A DNA stretch of 64,000 bases, taken from assembly GCA_023853785.1 (NCBI GenBank), contig JAJIRX010000659.1, positions 1-64,000 on the forward strand, in the 5' to 3' direction. Both the position numbers and the translations under genes were made by a program. Below the pieces are notes generated by a model. It was not told the DNA's origin, ran no database searches, and saw only the letters and a list, made by a program, of their open reading frames with translations. Of the stretch, positions 45,956 through 57,450 are shown piece after piece. Source of the DNA: Psilocybe azurescens. Its lineage: Eukaryota > Basidiomycota > Agaricomycetes > Agaricales > Agrocybaceae. The first letter of the stretch is position 1. The number at the start of each line of letters is the position of its first letter.

Positions 45956-46499
45956 ATGTTCTCCAAGGCAATCTTCACCAACGTACTCGCAATCGTGTCA
46001 ATGATTACCATTGCTAGTGCTGTACCCACCTCCAATAACGTCTTGGAGAAAAGAGCAGCAGTGCGTTATTTTTTTCCCGAATTTATCATGACTTTCAACT
46101 AAATACACTCGATTGTAACAGAATAGCGTTCCGATCGTGGAGGTGTGTACTGGGAACATCGGGACCGGATGCGTGAACATCCCTGTCGGCTCTGATGCCT
46201 GCATCAACTTCACTGGCGGGCTCAGCTTCCTCAACAAGGAGGCGTCAGCCGTCGTTGTCCCGGGTGGTTTCGTGTGCACTTTCTTCGCGTACGTCCCTTT
46301 TTCTTTATCGTCGTATAGAGCATACTGGTCTCATACTGGGATTTGATACTTAAGCGATGCCGGTTGCTTGTCTCTGAAAGGGGGCTCCCAGGTGGTGTTG
46401 CAAGGCGGAACTTGGAGCTTCTCGACGCCGGTTCCTGGAACTGGCGGGAATGTCAACTTTAACGACCAGGCGAGCTCGTTCAGCTGCAGTCCAGTTTAG
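45956..46499 (+). CDS. Small secreted cysteine-containing protein, 138 aa, three exons
   Basis: Exons 45,956-46,060, 46,122-46,288 and 46,355-46,499 (417 bp in all) join through introns with GTGCGT..CAG (61 nt) and GTACGT..AAG (66 nt), phases 0 and 2. The start MFSKAIFTNVLAIVSMITI is a signal peptide with cleavage likely after ASA. The pro-segment ends in LEKR, a Kex2-type site. The mature protein of about 105 residues has six Cys (in VEVCTG, TGCVN, DACIN, FVCTF, AGCLS, FSCSP), enough for three disulfides, and many Gly, Ser and Val. It has no transmembrane helix after the signal. I recognise no named family; it could be a cell-wall protein or an effector-like protein. No lesion is visible; it is the only clearly intact gene in the window. 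Confidence 0.85.
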
Positions 46500-48903
46500 T
46501 TTGCATTGTATCGTCGTTAGGAGTGATATTGAAGGATATACAAGCGGATTTATAAGGAATATAATATCGATGTTTAGTGTCCAATAAGAGAAGCTTCATT
46601 ATACAGTAGTTTCTCTGGTCTGAAGTCGTGCATTAGGATCCAGAACGTGAGAGTAGTGAACATTATGCCTGAACTCCGATTTTGATCAAGATGGTACTGC
46701 AGATCTTTCCCAGGAAGACTCGGGGCAGCTCAGTACCAGACGAGCTGAAAGAAACTGCTGCGTCACCGTGTGAACGGGGAGGATCTTGAAGGTTGCCGAT
46801 AGTCGGAGTCGTTTGCTTCCTGGGGATTTTCAACGATCATGGATGGAAAGATCCCAGGCACAGTACTGAGCCCAAAGGCAGCGTACATAGAGGAAGGTGT
46901 ACTCAAGTGCGAGTCCTTGAAGTTGAAACGGAAACCTGGTGGGATCTGCCCTGAGCCAAGAAAAGGATCGGAGGAGCGATCAACCCCAGGCTGATATTAA
47001 TATGACGATAGTTATTTAAGAAGCTGAGAGGAACAAAAGCGGTCGAATAAGCCACTGCAGTTGCAGACGAGGCACGAAGGAGGATGCATATAAAGAGGAC
47101 GGAGTTGGACTACACTCGCGTCACTTTGTGAGCGTAAAGAATCTTTTTAGTGTGCGGATTGTTGTCCGTTGATTTTCCACTCCGATGATAAAATTTGAGG
47201 AGAGGAAGATTGAGCATGGAGCCATTGGCCATGGGCCATCAATGAGAGAAAGAGTGTCAAGGCGGTGTTGAAGACCGCACCTGGTACCTTCTCGTCATGA
47301 ATCGCATACCTTATGACCCATGAGGTTGAACGGAACGTCCAGCACATGGAGGCAGTTCCGCAGTATGCAGCGAAGGTTGAACGTTGTACCGTTGTTATCA
47401 TGGAATCGTAACTCTATACATACACCACCACAAGCAAGTGTTTCCATTTATCTGTAATTTGCATTGCAAACTTTGACTCTATTGCATTCATTGTAGATCC
47501 GAAAGACAGCTTTATCTTTGATCAGATGCTCACTGCACCCTCAGTCGATAGCCGAAGTTGTAATCAGTTGAGTTCAGTGAGGCCAAAGCATAATGAACGC
47601 TGATCATGAGATAAAAATCGATGGATTCTGCAGCCAAATACCTAGCCAGAAGCCCCAATAGGTTGGGTAACTGTTATATACGACTGCTGGACGTTGGCGT
47701 TCGGTCGTGGGTTTGTGTCAGTTCTACATATATTAAATGATGGAGCCTGGACTTTATCTGAATATGTCCCATCCCTCCCCTTTCCATCCATCCACGACAC
47801 CTTCCCAGACCCTGATATGGCTCACCCCAGCTCGCAGAATATGTCCATATTTGGGTCATTAGTATTCAAATTTTTTCATCAATGCCGACGCCATGCCCAT
47901 TGTGAGTGCCAAGTGTTCCATGGGCACTGCCGTGGCTTGAATTTAGACACTCAAACTGCATACATAGGAGCTTCGAGCATGCTCTTAGTCTTTGATAACT
48001 GTAGGTCCTCGCCTAATCAGTCTCGATATGGCCAGTAGTTCTTACTGATTTGTGTGTTAGTCATATTATCCCAATGTCGTGCGGTACATATATTGAAACA
48101 CAAAATCACTGCCTCTTTCGTTTTATATCTTTCAAATCAATTGGCGGGCTTTGTGCTCCTGGGATAAATATACACACTTCGGTATCAAGTCGACAGGGTG
48201 TGAACTCAATGCAGTCTATGTGATGAACAAATAACGTGCGAACTTGGGCGGACAAACATAGATTGCTTTGGGGAGGCCTTCTCTTTGAATGTAAATGGTT
48301 ATCGGGTAAGATATGTGCAGTACTATCCACAGTGTGTTCTTCATCCAGGAAATGAAATCGGATTTGATGTCCAGTATAACTCTTCAAGGTCTCACTGGAC
48401 ACACGTCAGTCTGGCACGTGCACGCGCACGGTAGGCAGCGCAGATCAATGTATAATTACTTGAGCGCTGTGGATCTGTGTAGAGGTCTGAGCGTGGATGG
48501 GGCTGATCATCCAGTCGGTCTTTTAGAACCACAACTGGAATGGCTGTTCAAGCGCAATACATAGCTTGTTCATCAACATCGAAACAAAACACTATAATCA
48601 AATGCCAGTGACCTGTATCGTTGGAGCATCTCACAGTCCCGCTTCAGGAAATCTGTCTATATTGTGAATAATTATTGAAGAGGTGCAACGCATCCCAGAG
48701 CATCTGATAGCATCTTGTCGAGAGATGTGGAAAATATCTTTTTATCTAGTTGAGGTAAGTCACTGTAGTCCTCCGTGCCGATATCAGGATCTTGCAACTA
48801 TCAGAATAACCCCAGTGATGGCTGCACGCAAACACAATTCGCGGATACTTAAACTCCGCTCTTTTCACTGGTACTCTTGAGTAAACCACCCCGCGACTAT
48901 CCA
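46500..48903. other. No supportable gene
   Basis: Overlapping ORFs of 60-114 residues on both strands (e.g. 47,694-48,038 plus, 48,402-48,106 minus) show no domain, no paired splice signals giving a familiar product, and no repeat matches elsewhere in the window. Confidence 0.4.
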
Positions 48904-50656
48904 ATGGCAGACGCTACCCTGTTCAGTACTTTCCGAGACATCCAAGTAACCCAATATGCCCAGTGTACGTCAAATGTGTACTTCTTCCCTAGCACATGCA
49001 TCCGTGTCGGCTCATTGGCTTTTTCCCAGTGTCTGCGGAATGCATCATTGTTTTTGATCACTGTGCGTCTCATTATTGTCCGCGAGAGTCTTAACTGCAA
49101 GTGACCTTGTCTGCTAGTAATTACATTTGATCAAGAGGTGAGTCTTTTAGCAGGCATTTTCACAGCCGAAGAACGCTCTAAACTAATTGTTGGGCTAGGT
49201 CAACTTGATCTGGGTATATCCCATTCTCTGTGTGCTTCAAGTAAATTCTGAAATTTTTGATGCAGATGGGCTCTTGGTCATTGGGAAATGTCTTATTCTT
49301 GAGCCGTATGTACCAGTCAAGTTTCTATTTTTTTGTGTCACGAGCAATCATCTATCACCTATCAGATTCGATACTATGTGTTGGCTGCCGTGATGTGGGT
49401 ACCATTTAACAGACCCTGACCAATCCCCGCAAGTTATATATCGTGATTGATTTTATTGACGCCACCAAGTTTCAACAGCTACGGTAAGTGGGGTTCAATT
49501 CACGTTCACCCGAGCTAGATGCATGCTTACTTCTCATCAGTGTTCTCTTCTTCAACCATCAGTGATTCTGTAAGCAAATCAACGTTTCTGATATCTGCTA
49601 TTCAGAGCAGTCACTCAATATCTACCTGTCAGCTGTAGGCTAAGTTACAGCAATCACATCATTCCCTGATCTAACGCCATATCTGTTCTCTTCCTTGTAG
49701 TTGTGAGTCTGGGCGACTCTATTGCTTTGTCCCCGCTTACTGTGTTCTATTTTGTTATCAGGCCACAGTTTCTTTCGATGGCAAGGGTGGTCAGCTATAG
49801 GTGTTACTATGATGGCTGAAGGTACGCTCTACACCCCACAATGCAAATATACTACCTACATAGTCGTCCACCTCAGGAATCCTGCAGATCAGGATATACG
49901 CCCTCTACCCCGACTGAACAAGCAGATATTGGCCGTCATTCTGACATTCTTTCTCATTTCTTCCACAATATGCGCAGTCATAATGGGATTGGTAATGGAA
50001 ACCCTCGAAGGTGTGAACACTTGTTAACACAACATTAACACCTCTACTCTCTTAATCACAATGATCACATCTCCAGCAAAAGCTTTACAAATTCCTGGTG
50101 GAAAATTTTGCATACTAGTCAGTACCTTGACGCATTTCTACACCTTCTGGATCCCGATCACCTGCTTCAAGCATTACTATGCGCGCTAGCCCTGTTTCGA
50201 GGAGTGCAGATATCTAAATCAATCGGACTCGGGGAGGCCCTTCGACGTTTCTTCGAAGTGGGCGTCAGCTGGTCAATATCTTGTTCCGAGACTCCCTCAT
50301 CTACTTCATAGCGTAGGCATCGCAGCTTTTTCTTCCCATTTATACGAAAGTGAAAATGAATGAATACAGAATTGGAGCAACATACGTTACCACTATGGTA
50401 TTTTGGATCACCGTTCGGGTCCGTCGCTATTGTTTCTGACATTATTATAACTACAGCTAATTGTTCTGATTTTATTTAGCGAGGGTTAGATCAAATCCCA
50501 GCGGGATTCTGCATTGCACTTCCTTGCATACTATCCAATAGGCTCGTGCTCAACATTCGCAATGCTTCGTTTCACAACCATTCCAAGGGGCACAGGTTTC
50601 ATACCGTAGTAGGGACATTCAGGGCATACAGGGGCGTGCAAAATTGGGATGTGTAA
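48904..50656 (+). pseudogene. DUF6533-type seven-TM membrane protein, many short exons, probably frameshifted
   Basis: Exon 1 (48,904-48,964) starts MADATLFSTFRDIQVTQYAQ. Splicing to 49,030 on and then to the segment after CTAG near 49,117 gives FDHLITFDQE, and the next exons give VNLIW and WSLGNVLFLSRMY, together the DUF6533 signature (YDH.ITFD.EV..IW). Later parts are FRWQGWSAIGVTMMAE (about 49,770), NKQILAVILTFFLISSTICA (about 49,918-49,977), LLQALLCALALFRGVQISKS (about 50,165), VNILFRDSLIYF (about 50,275), ATYVTTMVFWITV (about 50,385) and GLDQIPAGFCIALPCILSNR (about 50,483), with stop TAA at 50,654. Introns are 50-70 nt with GT-AG ends. Apparent frame changes near 49,910 and 50,260 may be lesions or splice sites I placed wrongly. 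Confidence 0.75.
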
Positions 50657-51198
50657 GGGTGTATAGTTCTAGGCGACTCTGCAAAACAGCGGTTGAACGG
50701 AAGCCCGTGGTCTGTGGGAAGTCATCCACAAGTCTGTAAAAGCGTTATGCCAAAATGCAGTCTCAGAAAACAATTAGCACGAGTCGATGGTAGATTACAC
50801 GTAGTCGTTGCTTGGATATCACTTGTTGGATATTGTACTGAAGGAAATCAAATATGGTATCTACCCCGCTCTTTCCGTGCCTATAATGGAGACACGAGAA
50901 CATTCGACGGTAATTTTGGCTCTTCGACATCGTAATGTGTAATTTTGGAAGAGCGCCCGAAGTGGCCGTTCAAATCACACACCACGGCGATGATATGATC
51001 ATCAGCAAAGGGTCAATAATATACAAATCTCATCTTCAGTACTCCCATAATGACTGATTCGACCCCTCTCAAGCTCGTCCTCCAAGGGAAGAACACTCCG
51101 AGGAAGCACAGCCTTTCGAACTGCATCATATGATCCTGATGAGTAAGTTGTATGTAATATACAGCTCTCGTCCAACTCCCATTTTCATTACCCCCATC
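50657..51198. other. Spacer with a duplicated gene start
   Basis: An ATG at 51,050 opens MTDSTPLKLVLQG and soon stops. Nearly the same sequence, from the ATG at 51,199, reads MIDSTPLKLVLQS. The unit CCCCTCTCAA.CTCGTCCTCC is therefore a direct repeat about 150 bp apart, a tandem duplication of the 5' end of the next gene. Nothing else seen. Confidence 0.6.
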
Positions 51199-51690
51199 AT
51201 GATTGACTCAACCCCTCTCAAACTCGTCCTCCAAAGTTCGGATTACGACGAGCCATGAATGATTAACGAAAGGTCCTCGACATCCTCACTAACTGTCTAC
51301 AACCCGGGGCTACAATCCTGCCACCCGATGCCGCAAAGAATCTTGACAAACTCTTCCTGCTCAATCATTCAAGAGAAGACAATATAGAGAACGAAAACCC
51401 GGCCAGCTTTCTTCTCCGAAATGTGGAGCGTTTTCATTACCGTAGCGGAGCAAATCCCATGGAAACACCCAGCACAGAACAGACTGGTGGAAATTATCCA
51501 AGCTCTAAAGGATCTACCTGGATTAAAGACATTGGACCTAGATGGCTGGGGAAAGTTGGAGATTTGGTCAGGTCTGCCTCTGTTGTGTTCTGCAATGACA
51601 GAACATTCTCACTGTGTGCAATTTGTATTTTCTGGTCATTTCGGCTCTGATACTCAGTTGGTGTTATTGATATGTATCAATTTATAAGAC
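51199..51690 (+). pseudogene. Truncated unknown protein gene
   Basis: From ATG 51,199 (MIDSTPLKLVLQS), a break near 51,258, then VLDILTNCLQPGATILPPDA (about 51,275) and ENPASFLLR. A one-base shift near 51,420 leads to MWSVFITVAEQIPWKHPAQN, LVEIIQALKDLPGL and WSGLPLLCSAMTE, ending at about 51,687. This resembles the start of a family of Agaricomycete proteins that begin with an N-terminal 'xPLDxLxxIL..P..AA..L..L' region and an 'IPW.HP.Q..L' motif, function unknown. The C-terminal two thirds are absent. At least two lesions. Confidence 0.5.
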
Positions 51691-52326
51691 AGTTCAGAGC
51701 TCCAGAAAATTGTTCAGTAATGAAAACAAAAGTAAAACAGATGCATCAACTCACTAACCCAGCAGAAGAACATCTTTTCCTTAGCAAACTTAATGTACTG
51801 AATTATTTCTAATCCAAAATACTGGAGGATGAGTCAATGTTTGACTATCTATCCACAATTTCATAGTATACTGAAAATCCACAAACAGCCTACTGAATTT
51901 AGTATCATGATACTATGTCATTTGTTTGTATTTAATTTGGCTGCAAATTTCACATCTAAAAGACTTAAGCTATTTGTAAAATCAGCTTCTTCTATTATTT
52001 ATGGTACAAAAACTTCTTCACAAGATTAAGCCAACTGTGTATAGACTTCAGATAAAAATGGTTTTTGTGAGTGGAGATGCTGTTGCTTATTACCTAAATA
52101 TCCCTTCTATGTGCAGCAATTGGCTTTAAGCAATTTTAATAAAGATGATGCATTAAGTATGCTTAATACTCATTCATTAGAAAAATAAGCTTAAGCCAAA
52201 AATCTTTAAAAGTGCCATCAAGATTGGCAATATGCAGTTAATCGCACAACATGGTGATAAATATTTCTAACAGCTAAATGGACTTACAATAGAAGTAGCT
52301 GAATCTCCTGACCTTGCCAATATTTA
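51691..52326. other. AT-rich gene-free stretch
   Basis: No ORF of substance and no repeat match seen between the truncated gene and composite element III. Confidence 0.5.
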
Positions 52327-52349
52327 GTGTACTTTACAGTGCCCCCATA

Positions 52350-52705
52350 TTCTGTTGGACTCCAATGGACTTTCACTGGACCCAGCCAATTCCAATGAAC
52401 CTAGCTGAACAGTCCATTGGACATCTAACGGATTCTGTTGGACTTGACAAAATTCTGCTACCAGTCCAGTCAGAGTCTGGCCAAATTCTGGTCAAAGTCT
52501 GGTCAAGTCACTTCAAGACAAAAACAGGTGGACTGGCTGAACTGTCCAGTCCATTGGACTTCTGTTGGACTTCCAGTGGACTTCCACCGGACTCTCAGCA
52601 TTTAATTAGACCAGATCCAAGAGTGCTCTGTCCAGTGGAGTCCAGCGGATATTCAGTGGATGTCCAGCGGATATCCAGTGGATGTCCAGTGGACTGTCAT
52701 TGGTT
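52350..52705. repeat. CCAGTGGA-type minisatellite of element III
   Basis: Diverged units GTTGGACTCCAATGGACTTT at the left and TCCAGTGGATGTCCAGCGGA at the right. It is older or more diverged than the arms of element II. Confidence 0.85.
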
Positions 52706-52919
52706 TAATTGCAGAGTTGGGAGGGGAGTTAGAGACAATCACAGTGTTCTTGGAAGCCTTGGGAGCCATATTAAGGAAGTTAGGTCACTAGGATAATACT
52801 TCAATCTTAGCTTTAATTCATGTAACAAACTATATACTACACTATTATCTACATGCAAAAAGAAGTAAAAATATTTTTTAAAAAAGAAGAAAGACTAAGA
52901 AAGGGGAGCAGGAGGGTAC

Positions 52920-53390
52920 ATTGGTGGCATTGTGGTTGTCAGCTGTGTCGTTGTCCGTACACATGGTCCCTGTCAAGGTATGTGTCAGTGCCGTGGTCAG
53001 TTGTGCCTGCCTTCCATACGTGTTGGTGTTGTTGTCGGCTGTATGCATCATGGTATGCATCTGTTCATGTTGTCTGTATGGTTGCAGCGCATGGTTGTCC
53101 TTGCCTTCACCCTTGTCATCCTCATGGTCCACGTTGCAGTCGTCCTCCCCATTCTGCTTGCCCTTACCCTTGTCCTCCCTGACCTGCTTTCCCTTGCCCT
53201 TGCCCTTGCCCTCCCCATCATGCTTGCCCTTGCCCCCGTGGTCCTGGTTGCAGTCTTCATTGCAGTTGTCCTGGTCCTGGTTGTTGCCCTTGCCCTTGCC
53301 CTGTATGCATCCTTGTTGTAGTCGCCACTGTCACAGTCTTCATTGTCCTCCGTCGGGCCAGGTTGGCTGACAGGGGTTGGCTGCTGTGAA
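52920..53390 (-). pseudogene. Asp/Lys/Gly-rich low-complexity ORF of element III
   Basis: The minus strand encodes repeats such as GKGKGKGKQVREDKGKGKQN and DHEDDKGEGKDN, then DNDTADNHNATNVPSCSPFL. The plus strand reads as Leu/Pro/Val-rich low complexity (LALALALPIM). The tail matches that of element I. No domain recognised. Confidence 0.35.
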
Positions 53391-53520
53391 CAGCCTCCTA
53401 CATGAAGATGGGGGAAGAGGCAAGGTGGGTGGTCGGAAGAAAAGATGAAGGGTGGGAAGAAATGAATCCATGCCTCAGGTTCACAAATGTTTGAGTCATG
53501 TGACTTTGAACATGCCGCAT

Positions 53521-53995
53521 CAGACTGCTCTGTTAGAAATAGACAATAATGCACAAATCAGTAGCTATACTGATGAGTAACAATAGAGTCAAATCTCAAA
53601 TGCGCAACAATGACAAGTATGAGTGAAAATAGTAAATTGCTTCTGTAGACTCCAAATCTTGTTCTAGTGTCTTTGTTTCCTCAGACATAGTAGGAATACT
53701 GGTCTTTTACATGGCTAAGTGTCTAAAAATGGCAAGGCATGACTATAGGTGTCCACAATATTGGCGTCAAAGCACCAAACCTATAATTACATGACAAATT
53801 ATATATCACCGGAACCGTCTCAACGAGGGGATTCCGGATCAGTGATCAGAATTTGAATAACTTTACTCTACAAAAAGTTATTAACAGAACAGTGTGCAAA
53901 AACATCGAAAAGAGCGAATTCTAACTAAGTGTCCATTTGTACAAGTCCAAATATCAAGTGTAGAATATTAGAAACAAAGTGTTTAATCACAAAAA
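53521..53995. other. Spacer between element III and Ty3-type fragment
   Basis: No ORF. Reverse transcriptase sequence would be expected here if the retroelement were complete, and none is seen. Confidence 0.5.
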
Positions 53996-55740
53996 CTAAC
54001 ATCTTTTGCCTTGATAAAATCTATTACCAAAGCGTTGAAGTCCCTCGAGTGGGGCGTCTGTGGTGTCCCTGATTGGTTCTGTTTCTTCCGGTTCTTCTTC
54101 CATAGTGGTAGTGTGGATGGATTTGGAAACTCTCCATTTGACTTTTCCAGTTTCCCAATCAATGTCAGGGTTTCGCTTTTGAAGCCAAGGTAATCCTAGA
54201 ATAATCTTTTGTCGTCCTAGTCCAGAGACAAATAGAATTTCCTTGTTTGTCCTGTTCCCGATAGTAAGATTGAGTTCTACAAAGGTAGAGATTGTTCCTT
54301 TCTTGTTGAGAGTTCCGTCCATGTTGTACACCGTGAGGCTCCTCTTCAGGTTTTTTGTTCGAGTCCTAGTTTCCTAGCATAGTTTTGGTTGATGAACTTT
54401 CCACCAGCTCCAGAGTCAATTAGACCCAAGGTTTCGACGATTTGTGGCTTTCTGTTTTTTATGGCAGAGAATGAAATCGGTAAATGCATAGATTTATTCT
54501 TGAGCGTAGCCATAAATACAGAATAGATGCCTAATCGTGGAGAGACCAACATCAATTCGGGTTCTCCGCTTTTAAAAAATCCTCAGTGTTGTTATCCTCC
54601 TCTTGGTTTCCCATCGCCAAACTTGCCAGTTCTTCTCTCTCCTCCATGTTCAACTCCCAGATATGGGCATGAAGGTCCTTGGGTGTCCATTTCTTCTTCG
54701 GCAACTCCCTTCCGGGTATGAACAGGTTGTTCTTCTTCTTCTGAGGACAATCTACGGCGAGATGTCCTGGTTGTTTGCATCTGAAACAAGCCCTTTTTCA
54801 TAAGGCTTGTTCGTTCTTCGGTAGTCATAACATCAACATCCATTGCAAAGGGGTCCTTTCTTGGCACAGCTCTGGGAATGAATCACGTGTTTGATTGAGA
54901 TGGGCCTTTAATCGCCATGGCGAGTCAATAGCTTCTGTCAAAGGTCATGGCTTTGTCATACCATTCTTCAATTTTTGTGGGTTTCTTCTCAGACATGATG
55001 ATCTTCTGTACTAGCGCTGGGTTTAGTGCCACCTTGAACATTTTGATCAAGAGTTTATTTGCAGTGTTGGAGTTGTTATACATCCCCACTTCTCCAACCA
55101 GTAGTTTGAACTTTGTTACTAGTTGTTCTGCAGTCAGGTTCTTTTGTCAAAGCATTTTTAATTTGTCTAATGCATCGATGTCTTCTTCTTCTGGCTTGAA
55201 TGCCTTCTGGAATTCATTGATGAATTCCCTATAAGTCAGTAGGTCGATATCCCCCATGTCAAGGTTCAGTTTGTTCTGGACAAATTGTTGTTTCCAAAAA
55301 CCGTGTTTCCTTCTTGCATGAAAGAGAGAATAAACACAATTCATTTTGATTCCGTGTCGTAAATGTCCTTGTTGATCCCCATATAGAGGATACATTCTTG
55401 AAGGAATTTCTTGCTTTTAAACCATTCGCCGTTGAAAGGCGTTGGTTTGCAAAGAGAGAGTTCCCTCGTTTTCGGGGCATCGATCATTTGTTGGTCAACC
55501 ATTTGTGTTTCGTTTGGTTCAGAGTTTTCAGAGGGTTCAGAGGGTTCAGAGGCATCGGTGAAGTATTCTTCTCCTGATGATAGTCCTGGAGTTCAGGTAG
55601 TGGGCTGAACGTCTGATGTAGGCATTCGTTCACCACTGTTGTTGGTGTCGTAGTTTGCGGAGAAGGTTCCGCCTCAAGATGCTGTGGTGTCTGGTTCGAA
55701 GCTCCCGATACTGCTTGTGGATGAAGCAGTATGGTAGAGT
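53996..55740 (-). pseudogene. Ty3-type retrotransposon gag and protease, truncated
   Basis: Minus strand, 5' to 3': an acidic/Pro-rich gag start (55,700-55,400), capsid-like YREFINEFQKAFKPEEEDID (about 55,200), MDVDVMTTEERTSLMKKG (about 54,830), and zinc knuckle CFRCKQPGHLAVDC (C-x2-C-x4-H-x4-C, about 54,780-54,740, shifted by a small deletion from the preceding frame). Aspartic protease LGLIDSGAGGKFINQNYARK follows (about 54,425), then IILGLPWLQKRNPDIDW (about 54,190). It stops at 53,996, before any reverse transcriptase, RNase H or integrase. Several frame changes. A short LTR-like segment lies upstream. Confidence 0.85.
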
Positions 55741-55803
55741 GAGAAGCTAGTTCTTTGTTACAATCTCAAGTTAGAATCACGCAGTGTGCGTAATCTAACC
55801 ACC

Positions 55804-55960
55804 AATTGTTTACAAGAACAAGTTCAAGTTTGAGTTGAGCAGGTTAAGCAGGTTGGATTCTCAAGAACTAGCTAAAGAATACAGTAGATCCTCTCTGGTA
55901 TAAATACTAAGAACTGTATAGCAAGTTGAAACAAGACTGAACCAAAAATATGTTTTTAGA
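55804..55960 (-). mobile_element. Possible LTR of the Ty3-type fragment
   Basis: Lies directly upstream of gag on the minus strand, ends in TGTTTACA-type sequence (TTGTAAACA) and is followed by ATTGGTGGTTAGATTACG, which could be a primer binding site. Minus-strand GTATTTATACC is TATA-like. The outer end was not fixed and no target duplication found. Confidence 0.35.
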
Positions 55961-55974
55961 CTCATTCAAAAGCT

Positions 55975-56058
55975 GACGGGTAGGGATATCGTACCCTACT
56001 CGCGTGGTACCCGTACCCCTAACCCATACAGGTTACCCCAACTGGTGCCATTGCCTAG
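55975..56058. mobile_element. Fragment of the CCCGTACCCG MITE family
   Basis: Contains GTACCCGTACCCCTAACCC and ends GGTGCCATTGCCTA, matching the right-end type of the elements at 15-16.6 kb. About 85 bp, truncated. Confidence 0.5.
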
Positions 56059-57340
56059 TGGTAGGCCTGAAGGCTTGGACAGGGACTCACTATCAGCAGC
56101 AACAGTGGGAAGCACAGACACAGTGGGAGGGGAAGGGAGAACTGGGAGGGCACTCAGGAGGGGCTACCAAGGTGGCAGCCCCATCAAGCTTCTGCACAAT
56201 ACTGAAAAAGCAAACATAAAATTAATATATCTATATTTTTTGAATGAAAAAAGGGGAGGGGTATGCATACAGTTTGAGGTGGGTGGGGGCCCTTTGTAGC
56301 CTCTGCAGCATCCTCCTGACATTGGTGTGTCAAATTTTTATGGCTGTGAGGGTGGTATGGGTTGGTTAGCACCAGAAATGCTTGCAAAAAGTGAGTGCAC
56401 GCATTTTTGAGGGTGCCTTGCCTCTGACACCCTTCCCCTCACCCTCATCAGCCTCTGCTCCTTCTTCCCCAGCTGTGGTTTTTGTCTGTTTGGTGGCCGA
56501 CTTGTCAATGTTTGACTGGTTCCGCTTATGGGAAACACACAGCTTTGGAGGGGAAAGAGGGGGAGTGGCAGTGGCAGTGGTGCACAATTTGAGGCGCAAT
56601 TTGCACTCGCTGGGTGGCAGTGGGCATTTCATAGAGAGAGGAATGAGTGGAGAGGGAGGGGAGAGGGAGGGGAGAGGGAGGGGATGGACATTTGGGTGGT
56701 GGGGAAGGAGGGGAGGGGAGAGTGGATGGGGGGAAAGGGAAGCAAGAATCGAACTGACAAAGGGGTGATGTAACATGGAAACTGTGACACTGGCTCTTTC
56801 CAAGATGCCGAAATCATGTGTGTTTGATGGATGGATTTTGGACTGTTTAAGGGTCCAAAAATATGTCCAGCTGATCGGTATCCCATCAAACGGTTACTGA
56901 TCAATCAAAATTGTATGTAAATTAATTAATTGATTCTAATCTACATTATAATGATTGTAACAATGAGCACCATGTGGATGCCAGTCCATTTTCGGTCCCA
57001 TTCTCAGTTCGGTTCTGGGGTAATCCATTTTGTAAACGGATTCCGTTCAATTCCACCGGAATTGATAATAAATAAAATAGCACAGCTTTGGGCTATATTT
57101 TTGCCCTCATTCCCAGCAGAATAGCAGATTCCGTGGCGGACTCCGGCCAGAATATGTGGGGACACAAAAGCCCTCTTCAAATGTACAAAAAATATCAAAA
57201 ACAATGTACAGGCACTAAGTTTAAACTTATATTGTCCCTCTATAATGATGTGTGAATTAAATTTAGATCAGGCCTTACTATCCAAGACTGGGTAGTTAAA
57301 TAAAAATGGACAAGAAAGGTTAACATTAAAAAGACTGTTT
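56059..57340. other. No supportable gene; G-rich low complexity
   Basis: Segment 56,640-56,740 is GGGAGAGGGAGGGG-type low complexity, giving Pro/Ser-rich minus-strand ORFs. The 145-residue minus ORF (56,803-56,366) is largely this composition. Segment 56,970-57,170 has several near-inverted CGGATTCCG/CCGGAATT motifs. No gene assigned. Confidence 0.4.
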
Positions 57341-57344
57341 TATG

Positions 57345-57450
57345 GGAGTAAATCCACAAAGAGAGAATGCCTGTCCAAGCAAACACCAACCCCAAGCAAA
57401 CCCACATCCAAAAAGAAACAAAGATGCAGGACATAATCAGCAACACATCC
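57345..57450 (-). pseudogene. Fragment of the FHA gene 3' region, third copy
   Basis: GTCCAAGCAAACACCAACCCC and CATAATCAGCAACACATCC match 39,707-39,780 and 59,040-59,115, in the part of the FHA gene just before the tail-anchor exon. About 100 bp only, lying about 350 bp left of duplication copy 2. It shows that the locus was duplicated or broken more than once. Confidence 0.65.

Larger units (their letters stand above)
52327..53520 (-). mobile_element. Composite repeat element III (inverted)
   Basis: Read on the minus strand: an intron-like 3' end (CTTCATGTAG near 53,401), GACAACGAC-type coding repeats (53,390-52,920), tail PSCSPFLVFLLF, a polypyrimidine tract (52,915-52,855), GTAGATAATAGTGTAGTATA (about 52,855-52,830), which matches element I near 2660, a CCAGTGGA minisatellite (52,705-52,350) and the terminus GTAAAGTACAC (to 52,327). 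The same order and terminus as elements I and II. The right boundary is uncertain. Confidence 0.55.

Noticed and set aside
52853..53370. Plus-strand Leu/Val-rich ORFs resembling membrane proteins
   Set aside because: They come from TTGCCCTTGCCC repeats, the complement of the Lys/Gly/Asp-rich ORF of element III.
56366..56803. Minus-strand 145-codon Pro/Ser-rich ORF as a gene
   Set aside because: Mostly encoded by a GGGAGAGGGAGG tract; no splice context or domain.
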